A DNA stretch of 64,000 nucleotides from Antedon mediterranea (taxonomy: Eukaryota; Echinodermata; Crinoidea; Comatulida; Antedonidae): assembly GCF_964355755.1 (NCBI RefSeq), contig NC_092676.1, positions 25,216,288 to 25,280,287 of the forward strand, read 5' to 3'. Below, in pieces: positions 1-12,028 of the stretch (position 1 is its first letter; each line of letters begins with the position of its first letter). The notes under the pieces were generated by a model. That model was not told where the DNA came from. It searched no databases and saw nothing but the letters and a program-made list of their open reading frames with translations. Position numbers and translations under genes: made by a program.

Positions 1-2088
1 TTCATCCTTTTTTTTTATTTCTCGTTAATGGTCTTTATCTGTAGTCCTCAGTTCTAAAACACGATTATAAACACTGAACAGTTAGGATTCGATTTAATAA
101 TCAAAAGGAAGAGCAAGACCTACACAACGAATTTATGGCTTTTTACAATAAGACAATGGACCTGCGAAACACCATATTTTAACGAGAGGGGAGAAAACAC
201 TCCCGGCTAGACGTAAACAAACAAAACTCCTTGTCCAAATAAACATTTTGTCTACCAGGCCTACATACAAAGATGCTATTATAGCCTACATCTTCCTCAG
301 TTAAAAGATGTTACTTCCTTTTCTGTTTTGCCCAATTATAAACTTGGTAAAAAATAGAAACTTACCGAAAGTCAAAACTGACCTATTCTCGATCGAGTTG
401 CGACGTCTACTTTTTAGATCTAGCCTATTTAGAGATGATTAATCTTATTTGCTGGTGGTTTAGCCTCGCCTAGGCCTTGTGTGTTTTTCTCCAAAATATG
501 TGCTTGACTATAAAGGGTCGTTCTCTTCTTAATACCCTCCACTCAGTCTTGGTCACGTCGATTTTTCTTGATAGGCTAATAATCACAAATCCATTTAAGT
601 TATTGAAATCCTATAATTCCCTTTTTTCTCCTGTTTACTTCAATGAATTACAACCAGATATTCATGTTCGCACTACTATGATGGAAAAAAGTATAGGCCT
701 ATCTAGACAGAGATTTTTTGGTCGATACTTCCAAGAATTACTTTATAGTCTGCTTGTTAAAAGCAGACGATACCACAACGTTTACTAAATACAGATGAAA
801 AAAGATGTTTTTTTTTACGTTTACATATCCGGCTTTGAGAGACATTCACCTCCCCTTGAGGACATTCGACGTGATGTGATAAAAGTGGATTCAACGACTT
901 GTCTATTGATACTTAAAGCTCCGTCAAGACGGATTAGGCAGTCGATAGCGGCGATGTGTTGACGTTTCTCTTGAGTGTTTTTTCACGCCTTCCAAGTGAC
1001 AGATTAGAATATTGTAAGTTATGCTGATTGCAGGGCACATGTAATAAGGTATAACTGAACCCAAAACTTTTCGACAAGTTGGGATCGGCTGCTAAATTAG
1101 GTCAACCAACCAATGAGAAAATTCGACAACTAACTATTGTATTAGAAATTACCTACAGTGATAAAATACATTCGGACGTGCTGCATGTTACATGCACATT
1201 TATAAAGACGGGTACCGGTTCATTGACCTTTGTGCGATATTTGATACAGACTAAAAGAATAAGAGTAGAAACAAACAATACTTTAATCATAATCATAAAG
1301 AGAATATGCCGACAGTGAATGTTATTACCGGTTGTTAAATATCATTAACAACCCAACAATTTTAATATCATTCTGGAATTGTCTTTACGTACTGGTACAT
1401 AATCAAACATTGGGTGACACACACACCCGCCCTGTCTTATAGCATATGAGAAAAATGTGCCCCTTAACCGGTATAACCACAATAGTTTAAACTGCCAATC
1501 AACGTCATAATAACAAGTAGAAACGTCTTCACTTAAATTCAAATGACACGTTGACGTTTTACCTTGTCACATCGCCGTAGGAAACACGACATCAAGAAGA
1601 AAAGTGAAATAATTGTTTATTAGCTGTTCTTTGGACGCGTATTCACGATACGTAACAACTAACATACGAACATGGAGTTGTGAAATAAGTAACTTATTTT
1701 ACAAATACCTGAATTCCAACATTATTTAGCTAGTTAGCAATTATTAAACAATTAGTGCCTTTATGTTTAGGCCACCTGCTTAAGTAAAAATACTTAGCGT
1801 CCTCTCAATCTGGGATTTTAATACCTGATTACGTTTACGTCTACATGACGAATACAATCCAACGACGACGCGAGGGATAACGTTTACTGTAAATTTGTAG
1901 AAAAAGTAACGTTCGTTCGGGAACCAGAATGAACTGAAAGGGATCGAAATGTCGTCATCGATAGATGGGGCTATACACACATTTCTCAAGAACAGAAAAA
2001 AAACATGGTACATTGAGATTAAAAATTTAGAATCATCGCAGATTATTGTGTTTATTTATCCCGATGTTGGCTGTCATACTGCTTCAGA
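1..2088. other. Gene-poor flank upstream of JMJD6
   Basis: No gene can be supported here. The short open frames (for example around 477-788, 1079-1318 and 1949-2206) match no family I recognise and show no paired splice signals. The last one overlaps the JMJD6 start codon in another frame, so the final part is probably promoter and 5' untranslated sequence of JMJD6. Confidence 0.5.
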
Positions 2089-5000
2089 ATGGATCGTAGA
2101 GTTAAAAGAAGAATATGGGAATCTAAACGAGCAGCCAGACCTGGTATTTATTTCCTATTTTGTAACTAAATGTTGTTTAAAAGATTCTAGGCCTAGCCTC
2201 GATTGAAACCTCTCACGAAGCCCATTCTGTGCCACACTGTACTAACTACAGTCATGTTGCTTTCTTGGGCGAACAGGGCAAGTCTTCGAAAACATCCTTC
2301 ATGACCAGTAATTGGTGAACAAAACGTTTTTTAAGGAAGGCAGGCTAGAAGGTCTAAGTTGTTGAAAATATTGGTTACTACATTTCTAAATCGTGACATT
2401 TAATGTTAGAATAGGCCTATTTAAATTTATAAAATTAAAAATGTATACATTTATATTTTGTTTTATGGAAGAACCTTCTGTACTCTAAAGAAGAACTAGG
2501 CCTATGTTATGTTATTAAGACATGGAATGACTACAGACCTAGTACAGTATATGAGTGACACAATACTTGTTGACATATTTGCATAGATCTCGCCGTCGAG
2601 TGGCAGCTACTTTTGTCTGAAATGTAGGCCTAGCTTTAAAATATTTATTTTTTGTAGCACAGCCTCCTACTGTTAACAAACGTCAAAACATGGAGGTATA
2701 AAAACCTATCTTTTTTATCCTACTAGAACTGAGAGATAGTTACGACTGGGAGCGACATAACTACTACGAATATTTTGATTGCGGATTGGAATCATTTGAA
2801 GACAATGCTACACGTGTTGACGCCAGGTGCACCTCCGAGGATGAGTTCATTGAGAAGTTTGAGAAGACGATGAAACCATGCGTGATAGTGCATGCTCAGG
2901 ACGACTGGCAGGCTGAGAAAAAATGGACACTCGAGGTACAGTGACCAATAGATATAGGCCACTGAATAGAATATAGGCGAACACAATCTAACTACGATGT
3001 TTCGCAAATTTTTAATTTGTTCTTGTTTTGCGAAACATACACACTTTGTATTTCATACTTTTCGATCAACAAAAAAGAAAATTTACTCGTATTATATTAA
3101 GATCCAAATGAATTAAGAGCCAACAATATCGGCATGGGTTCGAGGCTGACTTGCTCCTAGTTATGGTGGTGGAATAAGTCTTCTAAGATAAGGATTATAA
3201 ACCGTAGGTCCGGTGTACACAGTTTGTCTGTGTACATTTTAAAAGAATCCCGTTCATTATTCAAGACGAGTAGGGGTGTACACCGGTAAACTGGTTCACA
3301 AAATAGCCCCTGTATTGGGGGATTACCACCTATCTGATAGGACAGTGATTACTATTATTATTATTACTATTGATAATCAATGTGTCTAAATACATAAAAT
3401 AAGATAGAAAATCACTTATATGATAATTGTTGTACATTTTCAGCGTTTAGTGAAGAAGTATCGAAACCAACGTTTTAAATGTGGTGAAGACAATGATGGC
3501 TACTCTGTGAAGATGAAAATGAAATATTATGTTGACTACATGCATATTACAAGAGATGATAGTCCACTGTATATATTTGACAGTGGCTTTGGTGATGTAA
3601 GTTCAGTGTTTGAATATAATAGGGACCTTTTTGTAACATGGCCTATGACCTAGGAACTAGTTCATTCATTGTATTCATACTGAGACATTAGGACGTGCTT
3701 CCACAGTCAATTCGTTGACACGGTTTTGGTGAAGTCTAGGTTCAAGTGAGGCAGTCTAACAACAGGACGCTGAGCTCGCCTTGCCAAGATAGGAACTTGT
3801 AACAGTCCTTTGCCTTATGTCTGGCTGTAACAAATACCAACAATACTGTACTATGTACATATTCTCTATGGCGCCTGGTGTCTGTTAATGGGCGTGAAAT
3901 CAATCATGTCGCAGCCACAGATATACCCTTTGATATCCAGAGCTCAGCATCCTGTTGATACAAAATCAAAAGCTTTCTATTATAAAGTACTGTACCATGT
4001 TACATGTCCAGAATTGAAGTCCAGGCCCCCAAGTCTTCAACCTATGCCCCTTAAATGCTTGTCAAAAAATCCCTTACTACAATTCTATACTGCTAATACA
4101 AGCAAGTATCGGTGAAAATAAAGTCATTTTCTACATCTACAATTTAAATGAGTAATTTCTATTTATTTACCTAAATTTCAGCATCCAAAGAAGAAAAAAC
4201 TAATGGAAGACTATGAGGTACCCAAATATTTTCGTGATGATTTATTCAAGTTTGTTGGAGAAGAAAAGAGGCCTCCGTATCGGTGGTTTGTTATGGGCCC
4301 AGCCCGCTCCGGTACTGGCATTCATATTGACCCACTTGGTACCAGTGCCTGGAATGCACTTGTTAAAGGCCATAAACGGTAAGACACTTGCAATTAATCG
4401 TAGTGGACCTGTAGCTTGGTGGTTAACATGCTTGCCTTTCAATCCCAAGGTCCGGGGTTCAATCCTGACCTAGAGTAGTGCCATGGTTGTAACTCCACTC
4501 CCATAAGACTTAGTTTATAAGCATGATAAATAGTTTATTCATCCTGTAATTGGCGAGTTCCTCGCTGTTGGATGCGTATAAAATAACAAAAACAAATATT
4601 TCATTTAAAAATTATTTTTAATTTATTTCTTACATTTTTTCCAAATAAATATATTGGGAATTTACGAATGCCCACCTGTTATTCTAATCTAATGTTGCAT
4701 TAATTTGTTTTTTCCAGGTGGTGCATGTTTCCAACGCACACACCAAAAGATAAACTCAAAGTTAAACCAGAAGAGGGTGGCAAACAAATTGACGAAGCAA
4801 TTACATGGTTCAATGTAATATACCCAAGAACAAAACTATCATCATGGCCACAAGATTGCCAACCAGTAAGATCCATAAATATTCTTTATTTTACATGAAA
4901 CTGTTGAGGAAATGAAATTTAAAACTAAGACTGGATGTCTCAGCAGAAAAATAACCTGTTATTAACTGGCGTGTGAATAATTTAACCCAAATATTCGGTA

Positions 5001-6623
5001 GCAGAAACAGGACAAATTTGTAATAACCGTTTAAATGGCAGCCTGAAAATAATGGTTAAAACACCCAACTTATTCAGTGTTAGAATGCCACTAAACTGGT
5101 TATTGCTGTGCAACTTTTAACTAAGCTGCAACACAAAATAACAGTTTTTTACCTTGAGTCAACTACACTGCAATAACGATTGATTTGACTGCCAGAGCCC
5201 ATTGCATTTTGGGTACTGCTAATGACTTCCGTCGACGACCACCTACAGTTATTTAGGTACAACAATTTAGCAGACATGCAGTCAATTTAAAATTATACTT
5301 TAAATCTACTGTATTTTGAAATAAGCGGTTTATTCGGCAAAAACATAGCCTAACTCTCATTTCTTTCTGCATTGATAGCTTGAGATCCTGCAGTCTCCAG
5401 GAGAGACTGTCTTTGTACCTGGCGGATGGTGGCATGTAGTCATAAACTTAGACGACACCATAGCCATAACACAGAATTTTGCCAGCACAACAAATTTTCC
5501 CATCGTGTGGCACAAGACAGTGCGAGGGAGACCAAAGCTATCGAAAAAGTGGATAACAGTGCTAAAGGTGAGGCGCACAGTAATATGCATGATGTTTGTA
5601 ACGAATACTATTTCTATGAATATTGGAGGATCTCCATTCATAGTTTTAAAAACAGAATTCATGACAGTTGTAATAGTCTGATTAAAACCATAGTTAACGT
5701 ACTTTCACAATCCAACATACAAATTGATATTGTAGGATATTGTAGGTTTGTTTTGTGGAAGTTGCTATTGTTAATTTCCTGGTGACATTTTGCCTCTTTT
5801 GTTTTGTATGTTTCCTATAAATAAATAAAGGAAATGCATTAATGAATATCTATACTTGGATATTAAAAATAAGGAATTTTATAGGTAAAGAATTATAATT
5901 AATAAAAGTGGATTTGGAAGTTTTTTAGTTGTTAGTTATTTAACATGTTTGTGTTTCCTAGAGAGAATGTCCACACTTAGCAGAGATGGCCGACCTTGTC
6001 GACGTTAGTAAGCCAATAAACATCCAATCAGATAGCTCAAGTGGATCGTCATCTTCAAGCAGTTCATGCTCAGAAAGTGCAGATGATGAGAAAGGAGAAA
6101 AGGAACATGATAGAAGAACAAAAAGGTAAGAATGGAATGATAAACTAGAGTGAGTGGCCGAGGTGGTTAAGACAGTGGAAACGTAATTACGTAGCCATAA
6201 TATCGGCAAGGGTTCGAGGCTCACTCGCTCCATGGTTCTAGTGGTAGAACAAGTCTTCTCAGATAAGGACTATAAAACATAGGTCCAGTGTACACATCTA
6301 GCTCATGTGCACTTTAAAGAACCTAGTACATCTTTCAAGACGAGTATGGGGTTACCTGGTGTACTAGTACACACACAGCCACTGGGCCCTCTGGACTGAA
6401 GCGGTTACCCAGTATAAATAAATAACAAATTAAAACAAAAAACATGGCTGTGAAACTCTTCTCCATTTATTGATTTGTTCAGTGTTTTCTGGTGGTTGAA
6501 GTAAATTGTATGATTTTTTCTTGAAGGAGAAAGACATCAATGATGCACAACAATGATTCTGAAGAGGAAGACCATCGGAATGCCTTTGAAAACGAAAGAG
6601 ATGAAGTGTGCCATCAAAGATGA
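2089..6623 (+). CDS. JMJD6: JMJD6, JmjC-domain lysyl hydroxylase / arginine demethylase
   Basis: JMJD6 is a nuclear Fe(II)- and 2-oxoglutarate-dependent oxygenase that hydroxylates lysines of splicing factors such as U2AF65; arginine demethylation is also reported. Exons are 2089-2143, 2727-2935, 3444-3596, 4182-4378, 4718-4865, 5379-5567, 5962-6125 and 6527-6623, all with GT-AG introns and consistent phases. They give 403 residues, the length I recall for the human protein. The start is set by a basic N-terminus ([18 protein letters not shown]) like the human one. The iron ligands fall at His187 and Asp189 (GIHIDPLG) and His273 (GGWWHVV), the human numbering. A serine-rich acidic stretch near residues 340-355 matches the family's polyserine tail. 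SINEs occupy introns 2, 4 and 7. The gene looks intact; the identification is very secure and only small boundary shifts are possible. Confidence 0.97.
3120..3360 (+). repeat. Degenerate tRNA-derived SINE (family 1)
   Basis: Lies in JMJD6 intron 2. It shares the box-B-like word GGTTCGAGGCT and the downstream body (ATAAGGA..TATAAACCGTAGGTCC, then a cytosine-poor tail) with better copies at 6150-6430 and 31808-32106. It is diverged, lacks a clear 5' box A and ends near a run of ATT triplets. Confidence 0.75.
4403..4600 (+). repeat. tRNA-derived SINE (family 2)
   Basis: Lies in JMJD6 intron 4. The first 75 bases are tRNA-like, with box A resembling TAGCTTGGTGGTTAACATG and box B GGTTCAATCC. An unrelated body and an A-rich tail (ATAAAATAACAAAAACAAAT) follow. 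The body differs from family 1, so it is a separate SINE family. It is not a functional tRNA because a 3' acceptor arm is missing. Confidence 0.65.
6150..6430 (+). repeat. tRNA-derived SINE (family 1), near full length
   Basis: Lies in JMJD6 intron 7. It starts GTGAGTGGCCGAGG, a Ser/Leu-tRNA-like box A, followed by box B GGTTCGAGGCTCAC, then a shared body and an AAATA-type tail. It is closely similar to the SINE inserted in the signal-peptide exon of lectin copy A. Confidence 0.85.
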
Positions 6624-6868
6624 CAGCGGTTAGAAGATTCCTCTTTCCCGAGTGAACAACTCGTGTAAATCTCAAATCCATCCCAACTAACACTGAATTA
6701 GCATACAATGCTTACCAAATCAGTTCTTAAGGTGCAAAGAACAATATTAATATTTGTCTGAAAAGCATTAGTAGTTTTATTAGCAGCTTGAGCATTCTTA
6801 AACAAATGTAAAACTTTATAATGCTGTGATTACTAGTAGTGTTAGCTTCAGTAGATTGCTATCTAGCC

Positions 6869-6995
6869 TTAAGTCTACACAAATATGGTAGTGATGTGCC
6901 CAAATATGGTAATACTGTAATATGACATCATTTCCATATATTGGCACATCACATTTGTTTGGCACACAAACTTTGATAGTGTAGACAGAGCTTAA
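6869..6995. mobile_element. MITE with CTCTGTCTACACTATC-type inverted ends
   Basis: The right end reads GATAGTGTAGACAGAGC followed by TTAA. The left end is shortened, with TTAA then GTCTACAC. The interior carries the CATATTTGGGCACATCAC-like palindromic body shared with the copies at 7481 and 9059. Confidence 0.7.
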
Positions 6996-7480
6996 CAACA
7001 GAAAACCTGCATAAATCAAATAGTGATGTATCAAGAATTACACATTATTGATGTTGATACAAGATTTTTTAGTAAACTTGCGTTAAAACTGTTCAGGGTT
7101 TACTGTACTAGGTTTATGGTTGAGTAAGTCAATTGTTGATGCTTTGACCAATGAAATGCATGCATCTAATATATGCATCATATTAGTCAGGTGGATTATG
7201 GTAAAGACCTTGTGCCTGGCTGCCTGATACTAGTACAACATGTCTTTAGTGAAACTTTGTTTTATCTTGCTTGTTTACCAGTGGCTTAAAGAGCGATTAT
7301 TAAAAACTCTCCAAGTGTTTGTATTTTTATCGTACGGTAGTGTGAATATTTATTGATTTACAGCCAGTATTTAAGTTCGGTTCATTGTTTTGCTTTTTTA
7401 ACTATTATTCCGAGGTTGCAAATATTTTATACTACTTAACTTTATAAGGGAGTTTAACTCCGTCTTTACTATTGTTGGCT

Positions 7481-7624
7481 TTAAAGCCTGGTCTACACTA
7501 TCAAATTTTTGTGACAAAAAAAAGTGATGTGCCTATATATGGATATGATGATGTCATATCACTACCATATTTGGGCACATCACACTTTTTTTGTCAAACT
7601 AGTGTGAGTGTAGACAGAGCTTAA
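7481..7624. mobile_element. MITE, full copy, flanked by TTAA
   Basis: Left TTAA-AGCCTGGTCTACACTATC and right GATAGTGTAGACAGAGC-TTAA form imperfect terminal inverted repeats of about 18 bp. TTAA on both sides is the target type used by piggyBac-like transposases. The body is almost a large palindrome, so RNA from it could fold. Confidence 0.75.
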
Positions 7625-7888
7625 GAGTGCTGTACTAATTGGGATAAAAGCCCTTTCTCCAAATTTTGAATAATCTGTGTAAACCATGGAAGCCTAAATC
7701 AAAACATTGTCAGTTTTTGCACATAATTAAGTTAATACTAATATCATAATACATTGATTTAAAGTTTGAATTTTATTGAGTCAAGTTTTACAGCTAATGA
7801 AGAATTGTCAATAGAACTCATATTTATTGTTTTTTGTCTATAGTTTTGTCTTTTCTGTATAAAAATTTAATGATAAAGAAATTGTATA

Positions 7889-7894
7889 AATAAA
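7889..7894 (+). promoter_or_regulatory. Candidate polyadenylation signal AATAAA for JMJD6
   Basis: A canonical AATAAA on the JMJD6 strand, about 1.27 kb after its stop and before the convergent INTS12 stop. Whether it is used cannot be told from sequence. Confidence 0.3.
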
Positions 7895-8119
7895 ATACTT
7901 AGTCCTTTAGTCTGAAATGTAAAAAATGTGTGCTGATGACTACATCAATATTTTAAGGTGCATACATACATTGCTGATACATTCATATTATAGTTATAGA
8001 AACAAAGATAATTTTCTCATATTTGTTGTATTTTATTGTTGGTTGTGTATAATTTACAAAGATGCTTAAACAACTTTATAACTACCTCTACTCTAAGCTT
8101 TTTCAGAGTATAATCCAGC

Positions 8120-8305
8120 CCGCTTACATAGATACAATACTGGTGCTAAATCCAGGCCTCATATGGGTACTAGTGCTACATCCATCCCCTCACATAGATA
8201 CAATACTGGTGCCAAACCCAGGCCTCACATGAGTAGAATATTGGTGCCTAATCCAGGCCGCGCAAGGATACAATACTGGTGCCAAACCCAGGCCTCGCAT
8301 GGGTA
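8120..8305 (+). repeat. Minisatellite with unit of about 40-45 bp
   Basis: About four imperfect units share the core GATACAATACTGGTGC followed by AAACCCAGGCCTCACATG or a variant. It lies just beyond the INTS12 stop codon and would be in its 3' untranslated region if the transcript extends that far. Confidence 0.75.
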
Positions 8306-8359
8306 CAGCAGTGTTACATTATTTAGCCCCTTTTCACACTGTGTTGTTTACATTTAATA

Positions 8360-11300
8360 TTATTTCTTTGATGCCTTCTTCTTCATCATCTGCATTCGTT
8401 TATAATACGGATCAACACTTGAAGTTTTCAAAGCCTGCTTTTGACCTGAAGTTGTTTTACTTGAGTTTGATGATTTCGAAGCTCCATCGTTCACGCCTTT
8501 ACTTATCTGGCCCGACGTCGACGTTTTAGTTGATGATATTGCTGCTGTCATACTGTTTGACCTTTCCCTGTTCGATGGACGACCTCCGGAGATGCCAGGT
8601 TGACTAGTTCGGTTACTGTTTCCGCTGCGTCCTGTTAGATTGGCTGCATAACTTGCAAGTCCTGTAAACGGCTGGTTCGGTGCTGTACCACTCGGTGACG
8701 AGACCTGCAGAAAAAAAGATTTTTTTTTTCTTCAATAACGTAAATATTTATTTTCTAAAACATGTCTGTTTATGTCTACAACTCTCTGGCCTCATTCGCA
8801 TTGTAGCCATTATATTTAAGACAAATAATACCCATACCTTTGAATCGCTTCTTTTGAAAATGTTGGCAGGTTCTTCTGATTTTATTTCTCGTTTGATCGT
8901 GATGGTAGATTCTTTAGTTGAACTGGAACTTGTAACAGTTTTAATATTTGATTTCTTTGAAACCTTTGTAGAAACAAAAATAAAAAGTCAAAAGGTTTCA
9001 ATCACATGCAATTCCAAGACATTAGGATGGGGAAAATAGTAACACTACTGCATTGTCTAACGGTCTGTCTACACTATCAAACAAATGGACATGGTGATGT
9101 CATTTCACTACCATATGTGGGAATATCACTACCATATTTGGGCACATCACATTTTGTTTTGTAAAACTAGTTTGATAGTGTAGACAGAGCTTTATAATGG
9201 GGTTTAGTTCAGTTAACCATTGTATTTAAGACAAACAATACCCGTACTTTTGAATCGCTTCTTTTGAAAATGTTGGCAGGTTCTTCGGATTTTATCTCCC
9301 TTTTGATTGTGATGTTAGATTCTTTAGTTGAACTTGAACTTGCAGCGGTTTTAATACTTGATTTCTTTGCAACCTTGGCAGAAGCAAAAATGGAAAATAT
9401 GTTTATACAGCATATATAAAAATATCTCTTCTGAGATCTGCGTCGTGAATAAATACTGAAAGATGAGGTAGTATCAATTTGATCTCTGGTGCGTATGCGT
9501 ACAATTGAGGGACTAGTGCTGTTCCGCCATACAACACCGAGAGTGTTAAAGAGGATCTATCCAATCGGATTTGAACAATACCATGAAAGCCCCAGTGGTC
9601 TAATGATTAGGACATCTGCATATCAATTAGAAGGTTCCGGGTGCGAATCTCGGTTGGAGCGACTTTTTCTCATTCTTACAGAATGATTACTAAAAACAAA
9701 AGCATAGTGAAAAAATATACAATGCTTACCATTTTCTTTAAACTCTTTGAACATTTACTACAGTACCAGACGACTCGCGGATCATTTATCTCTGAATCAC
9801 TTACAAAAGGTTTGTGGCATTTCTGAAATAAGACATTAAATGTTATCAGTATAAAGGTTCATTAGTACTAAAAGTAAAATATTGTAAAAAAATGTGGCAG
9901 TAGTGTTAATAATACCCTTTTCACACTGCATATTTTGATCTCCAGATTTGGTTTCATACACACATTAGTGAACTAATCTCTGGAGAGAATATCGGTTGGT
10001 CTGTAAATAATTATTATGCAAATACAGTACTGTGATTGGTCAGTAAAATACCAGAGTAAAGTTAAGTGTGTGTTTTTTTTTCAAGATTTCACAGAGGACC
10101 CCACAAAATTGTCCTCACACTGTAAACCTCGTTATAAGTTTTTGCAAATGTGAAAAGGGTATATAAGAATCAATGATATTATTTTTGGGCGATTGAGCAA
10201 AAATATTTGTGAACTTTTTCCACTGAATATCGACAACATACCTGATGATAAAGAGAATGACATTCTTGGCATTCCACTAACTGGTTGCCCTTTGACACGT
10301 TCATTTGTTTACAAACACCGCATGACAATCCCAACTCTAAAGCAAAGTCACCAACGTCAGTGCTACCAGATAGTTCCTTGGATTCTTCCATGTTGGCATC
10401 CTCCATTTCCTGATCTTCTTCCACGTCTTCATTGCGATCATTCTCTTCTTCCACGGTTTCATCCTCGGCATCCTCTTCATCATCGTCATCATCTTCTATG
10501 ACCGGTTTTCTAGGTCGGTCAATTTGTAGTTTGGCTTTCTTCTTTTCAGGTGCCTCGAAGATGTCCGATATGTCCTTTTTTATCTAAAAAATAAAATGTT
10601 GACAATATAAAATTTTAATCGCAGTGGTGCAGTGTGCTAACATTTGACTAATGATTGTGTGATCGTGGGTTCGAATTGCTTTTGTCTCCTTAGGCAAGAT
10701 ACTTTACTTACGTTTGCCTCTGTCCGCCCAGTTGTACAAATGGGTACCTGGTAAGGTCAAGACACAAATTTGCGCTGATTACTAGCTGCATTATGGTTAT
10801 ATGTTTCCATATGTGTTTGATCCAAAATGACCAGGGTAATAATATGTACAGCACTTACAGATTTCAAAACATTAGGCGCTTTTTAATCCAGGATATTATT
10901 ATTATTAATCACAAGCACCTTTAGCTAAATCTAAATTTCATTTCAAATTAAACCACTAACCACACTCCAAAATTAGACTTTACTGAGAGTGACCTAAACA
11001 CATAACACTAACAGCTGTTTCATACCTTTTCATTTGACCTTTTTTCTGCCTCTCGCTTTGAAGAATCTGACTTCTTAAACACTTTTTTCTCCTCTATTTC
11101 AATCTTTACTACTGGATCTGACACCTAGTGAAATACATACAAAAATAAAATATTCTTGTTAATGAAATTAAAAAAGATTATTCAATTATTCAAAACAATT
11201 TTTCATGTTATTGATGGGGTAAAGGCATATTTGTTTTATTTCATTTTCATTTCATAACATTTATTTAAGGAAAAATACAGTGCATATAAGTTAACATAAT

Positions 11301-12028
11301 GATAATAGGTCAAAGAATGAAGGCTGATGCCTGGAAAGATGAAGACAAACATCTTGAGGTGGGCAAGCATTATATTTTATAGTGCACTCTCTAAAAAATA
11401 GTGCAATAATAATTTGTTTTTATTTTTTGCTTTTATTGTATCTTTGTAAACATAAACGAATAAGTCTGTAAAACATAAACGAATAAGTCTGAAAAACATA
11501 AACGAATAAGTCTGAAAAACAGAAACGAATAAGTCTGAAAAACATAAACGAATAAAGTCTGGAAAACATAAACGAATAAGTCTGAAAAACATAAACGAAT
11601 AAGTCTGAAAAACATAAACGAATAAGTCTGAAAACATAAACGAATAAGTCTGAAAAACATAAACAAATAATTCTGAAAAACATAAACGAATAAGTCTGAA
11701 AAACAGAAACGAATAAGTCTGAAAAACATAAACGAATAAAGTCTGGAAAACATAAACGAATAAGTCTGAAAAACATAAACGAATAAGTCTGAAAAACATA
11801 AACGAATAAGTCTGAAAACATAAACGAATAAGTCTGAAAAACATAAACAAATAATTCTGAAAAACATAAACATAAATATTTTACCTTTGGAACTTCAGAT
11901 TTCCGTGGTGAATTACCAGCAATGACATCATCAAGAAGTGCTTTTAAGTGATAAACTGAGTCTTTGTTACTTGATCGAAGGTAACCCAATGCTTTTAAAA
12001 AAAGTGGGTCTAACTCAAATGTTGCCAT
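8360..12028 (-). CDS. INTS12: INTS12, Integrator complex subunit 12 (PHD finger)
   Basis: INTS12 is a nuclear subunit of Integrator, which cleaves snRNA and paused RNA polymerase II transcripts. In coding order the exons are 12028-11885, 11124-11026, 10583-10242, 9822-9730, 9373-9248, 8963-8838 and 8704-8360, all phase 0, giving 424 residues (human about 460). The N-terminus ([18 protein letters not shown]) matches the conserved INTS12 microdomain reported to bind the rest of the complex. An acidic stretch precedes the PHD finger at about residues 169-220, whose ligands run CGVC, CQEC, HQ-KC and CSKC. The C-terminus ends in the family's lysine-rich [13 protein letters not shown]. Exons 9373-9248 and 8963-8838 are tandem copies of one another; both are open and phase 0, so they may be used together or alternatively. 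With only one, the protein is 382 residues. Intron 1 holds a satellite, intron 2 a SINE. Confidence 0.95.
9059..9194. mobile_element. MITE between the duplicated INTS12 exons
   Basis: Same family as 7481-7624: GTCTGTCTACACTATCAAA at the left, TTTGATAGTGTAGACAGAGC at the right, and CACTACCATATTTGGGCAC inside. It sits in the intron that separates the two copies of the duplicated exon. Confidence 0.75.
9589..9660 (+). repeat. tRNA-like sequence, probably a tRNA pseudogene or SINE head
   Basis: About 72 bases in INTS12 intron 4 resemble a tRNA: GTGGTCTAATGATTAGGAC as D-arm/box A, a T-arm-like CGGGTGCGAATCTCGG, and imperfectly paired ends (GCCCCAG with TTGGAGC). The anticodon stem pairs poorly, so a functional tRNA is unlikely. 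No SINE body is recognisable after it. Confidence 0.4.
10617..10905 (+). repeat. tRNA-derived SINE (family 3)
   Basis: Lies in INTS12 intron 2, antisense to the gene. A tRNA-like head (box B GTGGGTTCGAATTGC) is followed by CTTAGGCAAGATACTTTACT and AAATGGGTACCTGGTA, words I recall from SINEs of many marine invertebrates. It ends in a run of ATT triplets. Confidence 0.7.
11446..11876. repeat. 23-bp satellite with higher-order repeat, INTS12 intron 1
   Basis: About 18 units of ATAAGTCTGAAAAACATAAACG-like sequence. Variant units (AACAGAAACG, ATAAAGTCTGG, ATAATTCTG) recur in the same order about 183 bp apart, so blocks of eight units were duplicated together. It ends only a few bases from the INTS12 exon 1 donor. 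All minus frames are open because the unit contains no stop, which explains the long repetitive open frames here. Confidence 0.9.

Larger units (their letters stand above)
6624..8359. other. JMJD6 to INTS12 convergent interval
   Basis: No coding gene is seen. JMJD6 (+) and INTS12 (-) converge here. The interval holds the presumed JMJD6 3' untranslated region, two MITE copies and a minisatellite, annotated separately. Confidence 0.6.

Noticed and set aside
1949-2206. 85-codon plus-strand frame beginning MSSSIDGAIHTFLK
   Set aside because: It overlaps the JMJD6 start in another frame and has no match I recognise; a METTL23-like reading was considered but the resemblance is too weak.
9589-9660. 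Functional tRNA gene
   Set aside because: The anticodon stem pairs badly and the acceptor ends mismatch; treated as tRNA-like repeat.
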